64,000 nucleotides of DNA. It comes from Streptomyces sp. Act143. GTDB lineage: Bacteria > Actinomycetota > Actinomycetes > Streptomycetales > Streptomycetaceae. Shown here piece after piece: positions 25,501 to 34,000 of this stretch. Under the pieces are notes generated by a model. That model saw nothing but the letters and a program-made list of their open reading frames with translations, ran no database searches and was not told the DNA's origin. The position numbers and the translations under genes are program-made. Numbering within the stretch: position 1 is the first letter of the stretch; every line of letters begins with the position of its first letter. The DNA lies in the NCBI RefSeq assembly GCF_003143935.1, contig NZ_QFRX01000001.1, forward strand, positions 7,413,400 through 7,477,399, in the 5' to 3' direction.

Positions 25501-26397
25501 GTGCCCCGCATCGCCCTCGCCACCTATGACCCCCGGCCGGAGCCCTCCCGTGACCGCGACCTGCCCGTGCTGGAGGCGGCGCTGCGGGCCGCCGGGGCCG
25601 ACGCCCGGGCCGTATGCTGGGACGACACCGAGGTCGACTGGGGCGGCTACGACCTGGTCCTCATCCGGTCCACCTGGGACTACAGCTGGCGGGCCGCCGA
25701 GTTCACGGCCTGGACCGAGCGGGTCGGCAAGGTGACCCGGCTCGCCAACCCCGCCGACGTGGTGCGCTGGAGCGGCGACAAGCGGTACCTCGGCGAGCTG
25801 GCCGCGGCCGGCGTGCCGACCGTGCCCACGTCGTATCTCGCGCCGGGGGACGCCGTCGTGCTGCCCGACGGTCACGAGTACGTGGTGAAGCCGACCTCCG
25901 GGGCGGGCGCCCGTTATGCCGCGCGGTACACGGCCGAGCAGCACGACACGGCCGTAGGGCATCTGGAGCGGATGCACGCGGAGGGTTTCACCGCGATGAT
26001 CCAGCCGTACATGCGGGGCATCGACACCGGCGGGGAGCGGGCGTTGCAGTTCTTCGGCGGGCGGCTGCTGCACGCCAGCCGGAAGCGGGCCGTCCTCGCG
26101 CCCGGCACGGCCTTCGACGCGGACAAGGTCGCCCACCCGGGCCTGGAGCCGTGGACGGCGACACCGGCCGAGCTGGACGTCGCCGAGCGCGCCCTGGCCG
26201 CCGTACCGGACGCCCCCGAGCTGCTGTACGCGCGCGTGGACCTGGTCGACGGGGACGACGGGGAGCCGGTGGTGATGGAGCTGGAGCTCGTCGAGCCGAA
26301 CCTCTTCCTCTTCCTGCACCCGGAGTCCGTGCCGAGGGTGGTGGAGGCGGTGCTGGCGGCGGCCGAGGGGCCGTACGCACCCCCCGGCCGCCGTTAG
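25501..26397 (+). CDS. ATP-grasp domain protein (RimK-like), substrate unknown
   Basis: A 298-residue protein with the ATP-grasp fold: LVLIRSTWDYSWR near residue 60, YVVKPTSGAGAR (ATP-binding Lys and flexible Gly loop) near 130, and LELVEPNLFLFLHPESVPRVVEAVLA at the end, with the metal-binding Glu and Asn. These enzymes join a carboxylate to an amine or other nucleophile via an acyl-phosphate. RSTWDY is common in a subfamily sometimes labelled glutathione-synthetase-like. GTG at 25501 is the only good start. It is divergent from the MerR-PP2C gene and might be its target. Confidence 0.8.
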   Translation: MPRIALATYDPRPEPSRDRDLPVLEAALRAAGADARAVCWDDTEVDWGGYDLVLIRSTWDYSWRAAEFTAWTERVGKVTRLANPADVVRWSGDKRYLGELAAAGVPTVPTSYLAPGDAVVLPDGHEYVVKPTSGAGARYAARYTAEQHDTAVGHLERMHAEGFTAMIQPYMRGIDTGGERALQFFGGRLLHASRKRAVLAPGTAFDADKVAHPGLEPWTATPAELDVAERALAAVPDAPELLYARVDLVDGDDGEPVVMELELVEPNLFLFLHPESVPRVVEAVLAAAEGPYAPPGRR

Positions 26398-26406
26398 CGG
26401 CCGGGG
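26382..26406. terminator. Bidirectional hairpin terminator at 26.4 kb
   Basis: A perfect 10-bp GC stem (CCCCGGCCGC / GCGGCCGGGG) with a five-base loop overlaps the last codons of the ATP-grasp gene and precedes the convergent operon end. It can act on both strands. Confidence 0.65.
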
Positions 26407-26409
26407 CGC

Positions 26410-27009
26410 TCAGCGCACCGCCACCCGCTGCAACAGGCCCCAGGTGAACTCCGCCGCGCACTCCCGGCGTACGCCCGCCGCGTCCGGCACCGTGAACGCC
26501 AGCCCCCACCTCGTCGGGGCCGTGCCCTCCAGGGGGCGGGCCGGGGCGAACGCCCGGGCCGCCTCGTCGACCGTGCACGACCAGGGCGTGAGGTCGTCCA
26601 GCGTGCGCAGGGCCGGGCCCGGCGCCCCCGGCGCCCGCACCAGCCACTCGTTCCACACCGCCGTCCCCGTCGGCGCCAGCAGCACCTCGAAGCGCAGGTC
26701 GGGCCAGAGCGGCAGCGGCCACAGCCAGGCCTCGCACACCATGTCGCCGACCGTGCGGGTGAGCACCGTCCCGGGGGTGCCGAGGACCGAGCGGTAGCGG
26801 GACGCGGCGGACCGGGCGCGGGGGGAGTGGAGCATGGTCTGCCAGCGTCTGTTCGCCTCGCGCATCTCCGCCGGGGAGACACCGAGGTCACGGCGGGCGT
26901 CCTCGACGAGGTCCGGGTTGTGGTCGGCCATGCGGCGCAGCAGGACCAGCTGGAAGTCAACGGGGCCGAAGGGGCTGGCGGCGGGCTTTGCGGAGGGCAT
27001 GCGTCCCAT
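26410..27009 (-). CDS. Conserved hypothetical protein, last gene of the glycan operon
   Basis: A 199-residue soluble protein I do not recognise. It starts with a helical segment (VDFQLVLLRRMADHNPDLVEDARRDLGVS) and continues with Trp-rich beta stretches (MVCEAWLWPLPLWPDLRFEVLL, VWNEWLVRAPG). No signal peptide or membrane helix is visible. Its first 53 bases overlap the end of the FkbM methyltransferase gene in another frame, so it is probably translated by coupling. ATG 27000 is an alternative start. Placement at the end of an operon for surface-glycan genes is the only hint to function. Confidence 0.7.
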   Translation of the reverse strand: MGRMPSAKPAASPFGPVDFQLVLLRRMADHNPDLVEDARRDLGVSPAEMREANRRWQTMLHSPRARSAASRYRSVLGTPGTVLTRTVGDMVCEAWLWPLPLWPDLRFEVLLAPTGTAVWNEWLVRAPGAPGPALRTLDDLTPWSCTVDEAARAFAPARPLEGTAPTRWGLAFTVPDAAGVRRECAAEFTWGLLQRVAVR

Positions 27010-27787
27010 GGTCGCCGACGCCGTCGCCCGGACGGCGGCCGTCCGGGAGGAACAGGACCGAGTTCACGTACCGCGGACCCCGGAACGGCAGCACGCGCCG
27101 CAGCAGACCGCGGGAGACGACGTACGCGGCACCCTCCTGGTGGGCCTCCAGCGGGAAGGAGCGGAGCGGCACCCAGGTGTCGCCCGGCAGCACCCAGCCC
27201 TCGTAGTCCAGCAGCGCCAGATACGTCACCACCGGGCCGATCGGCTGGATGCGGGACTCCAGCTCGACGAAGAGCGCCGGACGGTCGCGGGCCAGGATGC
27301 CGGTCGCGCCGCGCAGCACCGCCAGCTCGCTGCCGTCCACGTCGACCTTCATGAACCCGACGTCCTTCAGGCCGAGTTCGTCGAGGGTGACACAGCCGAC
27401 CGGCAGCGCCCGCCCGTGGATGTCCCGGCGGACCAGCGACGACACCCCGCGCGCACCCGTGTCGTCCGGGGGCAGCCAGAGCCGGGCGGTGCCGGGGCGT
27501 TCGGCCGCGGCGGCCTGGACGACCCGGACGTTGGGCGGGGCGGTCGCGGCGAGCAGCCGGGCCAGCCGCGGCACCGGCTCCACGGTCACCACCCGGCGGG
27601 CCCGCCCCGCCAGCCGGCGCGTCCACGGCCCGTACCAGCCGCCGACGTCCACGGCCGTACCGCACCCGTCCGGGCACAGCTCGGGCAGCCGGGCCAGCTC
27701 CGGCTCGAAGCGCGGATAGACGGCCCGGGCGAGGGCCGCCACCAGCCGGTCGGGCAGCAGCGGGGCGATGCGCGCGGCGAGCGTCAT
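26957..27787 (-). CDS. FkbM-family SAM-dependent methyltransferase
   Basis: A 276-residue methyltransferase. The SAM-binding motif I is TAVDVGGWYGPWTRRLA, the acidic motif II is VVTVEPVPRLARLL, and the FkbM signature is VGFMKVDVDGSELAVLRGA. FkbM enzymes O-methylate sugars or other hydroxyls in antibiotics and glycolipids. ATG 27787 overlaps the stop of the Trm112-like gene (ATGA). In this operon it may methylate a sugar of the glycan made by the AftD-like and GT4 enzymes, an inference from context. Confidence 0.87.
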   Translation of the reverse strand: MTLAARIAPLLPDRLVAALARAVYPRFEPELARLPELCPDGCGTAVDVGGWYGPWTRRLAGRARRVVTVEPVPRLARLLAATAPPNVRVVQAAAAERPGTARLWLPPDDTGARGVSSLVRRDIHGRALPVGCVTLDELGLKDVGFMKVDVDGSELAVLRGATGILARDRPALFVELESRIQPIGPVVTYLALLDYEGWVLPGDTWVPLRSFPLEAHQEGAAYVVSRGLLRRVLPFRGPRYVNSVLFLPDGRRPGDGVGDHGTHALRKARRQPLRPR

Positions 27788-28083
27788 GGTGTCGTCCGTG
27801 TCGTCCGTGTCGTCCGTGTCGTCCGTGTCGTCCGTGTCGCCGGTGTCGACCGTGTCGCCGGTGCCATCCGCTTGAGCAGCTCCTCGTGCTCGTCGTCCGA
27901 CACCTGCTCCCCGGACGCGGGCAGCAACTGCGGGATGCCGTCGACGATCGGGTAGCGGCGGCGCAGCCGCGGGTTGTAGAGGACCTCGTCCGGGGCCGCC
28001 GGGCCGTCCGGCAGGACCAGGTGCAGCGGGCCCTTGTCGAGGGGGCACGCCAGGATCTGGAGCAGTGGGTCGTCGGGGTTCAT
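27784..28083 (-). CDS. Trm112/UPF0434-like small protein with repeat-encoded tail
   Basis: A 99-residue protein. The first 60 residues match the Trm112-like family (LLQILACPLDKGPLHLVL, NPRLRRRYPIVDGIPQLLPA), which activates or supports methyltransferases in other organisms; only the first Cys is retained. The C-terminal 25 residues are Thr/Arg repeats (TRTTRTT) encoded by a 9-bp tandem repeat and are unlike the family. ATG 28083 overlaps the DMT transporter stop, and its stop overlaps the FkbM start. A partner role for one of the operon's three methyltransferases is an attractive inference. Confidence 0.85.
   Translation of the reverse strand: MNPDDPLLQILACPLDKGPLHLVLPDGPAAPDEVLYNPRLRRRYPIVDGIPQLLPASGEQVSDDEHEELLKRMAPATRSTPATRTTRTTRTTRTTRTTP
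27790..27861. repeat. 9-bp minisatellite (TGTCGTCCG) x5 plus three degenerate units
   Basis: Five perfect copies of TGTCGTCCG (27790-27834) and three imperfect ones encode the C-terminus of the Trm112-like protein on the minus strand. Because the unit is 9 bp, copy-number change would lengthen or shorten the tail in frame. The array ends three bases from the FkbM start codon. Confidence 0.9.
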
Positions 28084-29003
28084 GGGGGTGTCAACTCCTT
28101 GGCTCCGATGGGGGGTTGAGGGTTCGGTTGCTGGTCGTGCCTGGGCATGGACAGCAGGACGGCGACGGCGAGGACCGTGCCCGCGAGGCGCAGCGCGAGC
28201 CGCAGCGGGTCGTGCGGCAGCGTCTCGCCGAACGACAGCGTGCCGAGCACCGCCGTGAACAGGCAGGTCACCGTCGTGCACACCGGCACGATCAGCGAGG
28301 CCCGGCAGCGCTGCAGCGCCGCCTGCGACATCACGAGCCCGAACGCGCCGGTGAACAGCAGGAGATACGGGTACGGGGAGCGCAGCACGTCGACGACGGC
28401 CGCCCCGAGCCCACTCGATGTCAGCCGGGTGGACACCCCCTTGATGGCCAGCGAGCTCACCCCGTAGAGGAGGCCCACCGCCACGCCGTACTCGACGCCG
28501 GTGGTCGGCAGCCGGTGCCGGTGCCGGGACCGCCGCTCCGCCGCCCCGTACAGCCATACCCCGGCCGCCAGCGACGGCACGCACACCAGCAGGATCAACG
28601 GGTACGGGGCCGCCTGGCTCACGGAGTCCGCGCTCTCGTCCAGCGACAGCACCACCATCAGCAGCGCAGCGAGGATCGCCCCGAGCGCGTACCGCTCCCG
28701 CCCGGTCGTCTCCTCGCCCAGCAGCCGCGCCGACAGCAGCACCAGCAGCACCAGGCCGGAGACGAAGATGCCCTGCGCGGCGGCGATCGGCAGCGTCCGG
28801 TAGACGACGAGCTGCGCCCCGAACCCGGCGGCCAGCGCCAGCGACCCGCCGATCCACAGCGGACTGCCGAGCACCAGCCGCAGCAGCCGGGCGGGCTGCC
28901 GGATCGACACCTCCGGCAGGGAGCTCAACGCCCGTTTCTCCAGGACGAAACCGATGCTGTACAGGCTGTTCGCCAGCAGGGCCGCCGCCACTCCCCACCA
29001 CAT
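28080..29003 (-). CDS. DMT-superfamily (EamA-like) membrane transporter
   Basis: A 307-residue integral membrane protein with about nine or ten hydrophobic helices (for example GVAAALLANSLYSIGFVLEK, GIFVSGLVLLVLLSARLLG, LILLVCVPSLAAGVWLYG, LRLAGTVLAVAVLLSM). Two-fold internal similarity and length match drug/metabolite transporters. In a glycan operon such proteins can act as lipid-linked sugar translocases, as ArnE/F or Wzx-like EamA members do, but that is inference. The tail is Gln/Pro-rich and cytosolic. ATG 29003 is 12 bases after the upstream methyltransferase stop. Confidence 0.82.
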   Translation of the reverse strand: MWWGVAAALLANSLYSIGFVLEKRALSSLPEVSIRQPARLLRLVLGSPLWIGGSLALAAGFGAQLVVYRTLPIAAAQGIFVSGLVLLVLLSARLLGEETTGRERYALGAILAALLMVVLSLDESADSVSQAAPYPLILLVCVPSLAAGVWLYGAAERRSRHRHRLPTTGVEYGVAVGLLYGVSSLAIKGVSTRLTSSGLGAAVVDVLRSPYPYLLLFTGAFGLVMSQAALQRCRASLIVPVCTTVTCLFTAVLGTLSFGETLPHDPLRLALRLAGTVLAVAVLLSMPRHDQQPNPQPPIGAKELTPP

Positions 29004-29015
29004 GGTCCACGCCCC

Positions 29016-29741
29016 CTAGGTCTTCCGCGCGTGCAACAACAGGATCGAAGCCAGGGACGGTCTGTGGCACGCCAGCCGGTCCAGCGGCCGCAACGGCCGC
29101 GGCACCCCGTGGAAGGGGGCTCCTTCCAGGCGTACGACGGTGAAGCCGGCCGCGGCGACGAACTCCCGCAGCGCGCGGGCCGTGTAGAGCCGCAGGTGCC
29201 CCACCACCTCCCGCCCCGGACGCCCGTGGACGGCGCGCAGGCTGACCTCGGAGAACACCGGCTGGACCCCGGCGAGCAGCAGCGCCCGGTTGTACCAGGC
29301 CGCCAAGTTCGGTGTGGACAGCATGAGATGGCCTCCGGGGCGCAGCACGCGACGGATCTCGTCCAGCGCCGAGTCCGGGTCGACGAGGTGCTCGATCACC
29401 TCGCTGAACAGCACGGCATCGATGGACTCGGTGCCGAACGGCAGCCCGCCGCCGGTGAGTTCGCCGCGGACGGCGTGCGGCAGCCGGGTGCGGGCGCGGC
29501 GCAGGGCGTCCTGGGACCAGTCGACGCCGACGAGACGGTGGCCGGGGAGGAGGGGCGCGGCGGTGGCGGCGGCTGTTCCGTCGCCGCAGCCGATGTCCAG
29601 GATCGTCCGTGCCGGTTCGCTCAGTGCCGCCGCCAGCATGCGGGCCTGGCGGAGGCTGCGGGGGGTGCCGGAGGCGACCGGGACGGCGGGGTCCTCGTAG
29701 AAGTCGCGCAGGTCGCGGGGCTCGGCCGGGGCGGTGGTCAT
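29016..29741 (-). CDS. Class I SAM-dependent methyltransferase (second in operon)
   Basis: A 241-residue methyltransferase. Motif I is TILDIGCGDGTAAATAAPLL, motif II GVDWSQDAL, and post-motif VLFSEVIEHLVDPDSALDEIRRVLRPGG is typical of the Methyltransf_11 group. It begins FYEDPAVPVASG, as do several sugar-cluster methyltransferases. ATG 29741 has GGAG five bases upstream and overlaps the stop of the condensation-like gene (ATGA). Its target may be a glycan or lipid carrier intermediate. Confidence 0.87.
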   Translation of the reverse strand: MTTAPAEPRDLRDFYEDPAVPVASGTPRSLRQARMLAAALSEPARTILDIGCGDGTAAATAAPLLPGHRLVGVDWSQDALRRARTRLPHAVRGELTGGGLPFGTESIDAVLFSEVIEHLVDPDSALDEIRRVLRPGGHLMLSTPNLAAWYNRALLLAGVQPVFSEVSLRAVHGRPGREVVGHLRLYTARALREFVAAAGFTVVRLEGAPFHGVPRPLRPLDRLACHRPSLASILLLHARKT

Positions 29742-31072
29742 GACTGCTCCACGTCCGTGGTGTGCAAGTAGTGCTCGAACAGATCGCGCAGATGGGCGCC
29801 GTCGCCGTGGCTGAGCAGGGAACGCGACCAGCGCAGGGCGAGGTGCAGCCGGCCGGCCGTGGACGCGGTGGTGACGGTGAGGCCGCGGGGCATCCGGGCC
29901 GGCGCCGAGAACCACACCGCGTGCGCGCGGCCCGCCTCCTCGCCGAAGTCCAGGGGGTACGGGATGCGGCCGATGTTGCTGAGGAGGGTCGTCGACGTCC
30001 AGGGCGCGGCGGCCCGGCGCAGACCTCGGGTGAGTGCCGCGCGCCAGGCCACGGGGGTGACGGGCGCGGTCAGGAGGGCGGCGCCGTGGCCGAGTTGGGG
30101 GCGGGGGAGGGACTTGAGGGCACGGGTGCGGGTCGCTGTGCGGGCGAGCAGGGGCTGGATGTCGGGTTCCTTCAACTCGTCCGGGGAGAACGGGACTTCG
30201 ACGAGGCGGGTGCCGTTGCCGATGGGCATCGTGAGATCCCGGGGGCGGTCGTCGACCGGCATCGTGATGCGCAGCGGGCGGGGGTGGGCGCCGTGTTCCC
30301 TGTTCCAGTGGGCGATCGTCAGGGCCGTGGTGACCATGAGCTGGTCGTTCACGGTGTAGGGGGCGCCCTTGGGGCGGTGGGGGAGGGCAAGTTCGGTGAC
30401 GAGCATGCCGTTGCCGGGGGAGGGCTCGGGGGTGCCGGGGGCCACTCGGGCGGGGGGTGACCAGTTGGAAGGGGCCGGTGTCCCGTCGCGGGGGGCCTCC
30501 GCGGTGCGGGTGGGTGGTGCGGTGGGGGAGTTGTCCTTGCCGCCGTAGATCTCGGCCGCCGTGGCGAGGACGCGGAGGCAGGCGGGGCCGTCGAGGGCGG
30601 TGTGGTTGATGGTGAGGAACAGAACGGTTCCCTTCGAGCCGACCGGCCGCCGTCCCGGGCGGAGCTGCGGGGACAGGCCGACGGCGTCCGTGGCCTCGCT
30701 GCCCTCCACTTGGCCCACCCGTTCCACCACCTCCAACCGCACCGGCGGTGAATCCGTCAGCGGCGGGGCCGTGGTCAGCGCACGCGTCCGCGCGTCCCGC
30801 AGCGCGTCCCGCCCCGGCGCCGGGAACGACACCACCTCCACGTCCGGCCGCTCGGTCAGTTCCCACGCGTACCGGCGCCGGTACCACCGCCCCCGCGCCT
30901 CCCGCATCAGGATGCGCGGGTGGCGCAGCAGGGCCTCGTGGAACGCCTTGCGCAGGCCCGCCGGGTCCAGGCGGCCCGGGAGGTGGACCTCGATGTGGAC
31001 GGTCTCCGGCTCCTCCTCCTGGAGGCAGTGCCGGGCGACCTCGTCCACGACCGGGAACGGAATGGTCCTCAC
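29738..31072 (-). CDS. Condensation/acyltransferase-fold protein (PapA / NRPS C-domain-like)
   Basis: A 444-residue protein with the condensation-domain fold. The active-site motif is present as INHTALDGPA, a variant of HHxxxDG with Asn for the first His; the catalytic second His and the Asp and Gly are kept. The later DFGEE region and STTLLSNIGRIPYPLDFG resemble the DFGWG area of PapA-type acyltransferases. Such enzymes move acyl groups onto alcohols or amines. The start GTG 31072 overlaps the stop of the AftD-like gene, with GGGAG seven bases upstream. I infer acylation of a glycan or lipid in this operon. No carrier protein is nearby. Confidence 0.8.
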   Translation of the reverse strand: MRTIPFPVVDEVARHCLQEEEPETVHIEVHLPGRLDPAGLRKAFHEALLRHPRILMREARGRWYRRRYAWELTERPDVEVVSFPAPGRDALRDARTRALTTAPPLTDSPPVRLEVVERVGQVEGSEATDAVGLSPQLRPGRRPVGSKGTVLFLTINHTALDGPACLRVLATAAEIYGGKDNSPTAPPTRTAEAPRDGTPAPSNWSPPARVAPGTPEPSPGNGMLVTELALPHRPKGAPYTVNDQLMVTTALTIAHWNREHGAHPRPLRITMPVDDRPRDLTMPIGNGTRLVEVPFSPDELKEPDIQPLLARTATRTRALKSLPRPQLGHGAALLTAPVTPVAWRAALTRGLRRAAAPWTSTTLLSNIGRIPYPLDFGEEAGRAHAVWFSAPARMPRGLTVTTASTAGRLHLALRWSRSLLSHGDGAHLRDLFEHYLHTTDVEQS

Positions 31073-34000
31073 GCCTTCTCTCCCCCTTCGGCCCCTGGCA
31101 CCCTGGGCAGCACCTGCGTCGGCGCCTCCGACTCGCCGACGGCCCCGTCGTCGTCCGGAACGCGTGGTGCGCGGGTGCTCACCACCGCCGCGAACAACCC
31201 GATCAGCGCCAGCAGTTGGGCCGCCCGCCCGAACGCCCCCGCACCCGACGCGACCGGCTCACCGGCCCCCGTGGCCGCCGCGATCCCGGCCCCCGCGAGG
31301 GCGACGAACGCGATCGGGACGAGCCACTCGTGCCGCCGGTACGCCAGCAGCGCGAGCGCCGGGACCAGCAGGGCGAACCATCCGGCGATCACCACACCCA
31401 CCAGCGTGAGCGCGACCGTGCCCAGCCACAGCCCCGGCGGCGCGGCCGGCGGCTGCGGCTCGTCGGGGTTGGGGGAGCGCCGCCGCCACAGGGCGAGGCC
31501 CAGCAGGACCAGCAGCGCCACACCGCTGCCGATCAGGGCGCCGTCGTAGGTCACCGCCGGCTCGTACGACAGCTTGACCACGCCGCCCGCACCGGCCGGT
31601 ATCCGCCAGCCCTGCTGCCAGCCGTCGAGCCGTACCGGCGAGAGTTCCCTGCCGTTCAGCGTGGCCTTCCAGCCGTCGTTGTAGTTCTCGTACGTCGTCA
31701 GATAGGTGGCCGCGCCCGAGCCGACCGTCACCTCGCGGCGGTCGCCGAGCCAGTCCCGTGTCCTCAGGTCACGGCCCGCCGGGGTGGGCTCGGTGACCGT
31801 GCCGCGGGTCAGGGTGACGTCGGTGAGGGCCAGGGGGCCCGCGTCACCGCCCTCGACCCGGTGCGCACCGGCCGACAGCTCCAACTCGGCGTCCGTGCGC
31901 CCCTCCTGGCAGAGCGTCACCGACACCGGTCGGCGCTCCCGCAGGTCCGCGACCGTGCCCCGCACGCTCGTCCGGTACAGCTCGCCGTCCACCGACACCA
32001 CCGGTCCCTCGCCGCACGGCAGGGAGAACGTGCGGGTGTCGCGCGGCTGGGGTGTGCGGTACTGGTCGAGGGAGGGGATGTAGGCCTCGGTCAGACCCAC
32101 CGGGAGGCGCAGGTTCTCGTCGACGACCGGGTTGTAGAGGGTGACCGGGGCCGTGTCGGTGATCGTGATGTCGAGGCGGTCGGTGGTGATCGCCGGGAAG
32201 CGCACCCAGCCGTTCTCGTCGACGCCGGCGGTGGTCGAGCCGTCGGGGGAGCTGACGGCGACCTGGGTGGGACGGGTGGCGAGGCCTCCGGCCGGGGCCA
32301 GGACCAGCTCACTGACCGGCTGCTTCCCGTTCCAGCTGAGGTGGATGGTGGGGCGGTCGCCCGCGATCCACGCCGTGGTCAGGTCGCCGTCGGTGAGGTT
32401 GCGGGCCGACAGGCCGGTGCCCAGGGCGGCCGTGGAGTCTGCGGTGGCGACGATGCGGTTGTCCTGGTCGGGCGCGACCTCGTACAGCAGCCGGTCGAGT
32501 TCCGGACCCGGCACGGTGGTCGCGCTCGCCTTCACCTGGTAGGTGCCCGCCGCCGCCGTGGAGAAGCGGCGGTGCAGGCCGGCCTCGGTGCCGTCGGCCG
32601 CGCGGTGCAGGGAGACCAGCTCGGCGGCGGCGTCGGTGTCGGCGGCGTCGGTGGGGAGCCGCAGAAGCCGGGTGACCTGGACGTCCGGCAGATCGATCTC
32701 GGAGAAGCCCGCGCCCAGCAGCCCGGAGCGGCGTTCCACCGAGTCGAGGATCGTCAGCTTCATCCAACTCGTCGGCCCGCTCGGCGCCTTGACCGACTGC
32801 GTCATGCCGTCGGGGCGCAGGAAACTGGTCCGGGCCCCCTTCTCCGTCTCCACCCGCACCTCGGTCGGCGCCGCCCGCACGCTCTGCTGCGGCAGCGGCG
32901 TCACCTTGAACGACGCCGGCATGTCGTACTCGTCGTCGGAGAACCCGATCCGCAGCCACTGGCCGTCCGCAGAGCCCAGTGAGCCCTCCACCCAGACGGT
33001 GTCGGGGTTGCCGTCGAAGGCGTTGACGGGGTCGAACTGCGGCAGATGGAACAGCCAGTTGCCGTACGAGGACGCCGTCACCGAGCTCGCGCCGCGCAGT
33101 TGGGCCACCGTCTGGTGGTCGAGGCCCTTGGCCGGCAGGATCTGGTGCGGTTTCTCCCCGGCGTCCGCGGAGGCGTCGGGCGCGTTGCGCTCGCCGCTGG
33201 TGTACGTGTACGACGTGTTGTTGTCGACCAGGCCGAACCGGGTGTCGGCGCGGCGCAGACCGTCGCCGGTGATCTGGAGCTGCGGGGTGCCGAGGCCGGG
33301 GTGGTTGTCGCCGGTCAGCACGGTCGCCCGGCCGCGCAGCTCGGACGCGAGCGGCAGCAGCGCCTCGGGGCCGCCGGAGACGACGGCGGTGTCCGCGACC
33401 GGCAGCAGTCCGGCGTGGCCGGGGTTCTGGGTGCCGTCGGGCGGCATGTAGATCTCCACCGCCCGCTGCCGCGGGTACAGCCCCTCGACCGCGAGCGGCG
33501 CGTCGTGCACGATCCGGCCGCCGGTCATGATCGGCCCATAGCCGATGACCCGCTTGTACCCGGACTGCTCCAGGGTCCGCTTGACCGTCGTCGTCGGCAC
33601 ATAGCCGATCTGGTCGGGGTCGAGGTCGTTGCGGACGACGACGTAACGGATGCCCGAGCGGGCCAGGAAGTCGGCCAGTCCCGGGACTTCGCCGCCGCTC
33701 GTCAGCGCCTGCTCCACGGCGTCCATGGCCCGCCGGTTGCCGGCCGTGCCGAAGGGGACGTAGTCCCGCTGCGCCCAGCGGGACTTGGCGACCACATCCA
33801 GCGGCTGGTCGATGGTCGAGCCCCAGGTGTAGATGCCGTGCGCGGTCGCCGGCACGACCAGGGCGCGGGCGTCCGGGGAGAACTTCTCCAGCCAGGTCGC
33901 CGTCGACTTCCAGTACCTGGGGATCTCCTGGAAGGAACCCGGGTTCAGGATCGACCCGTTGAGGTACGGCCACATGAGCCCCGGCAGGATCAGCACCGCG

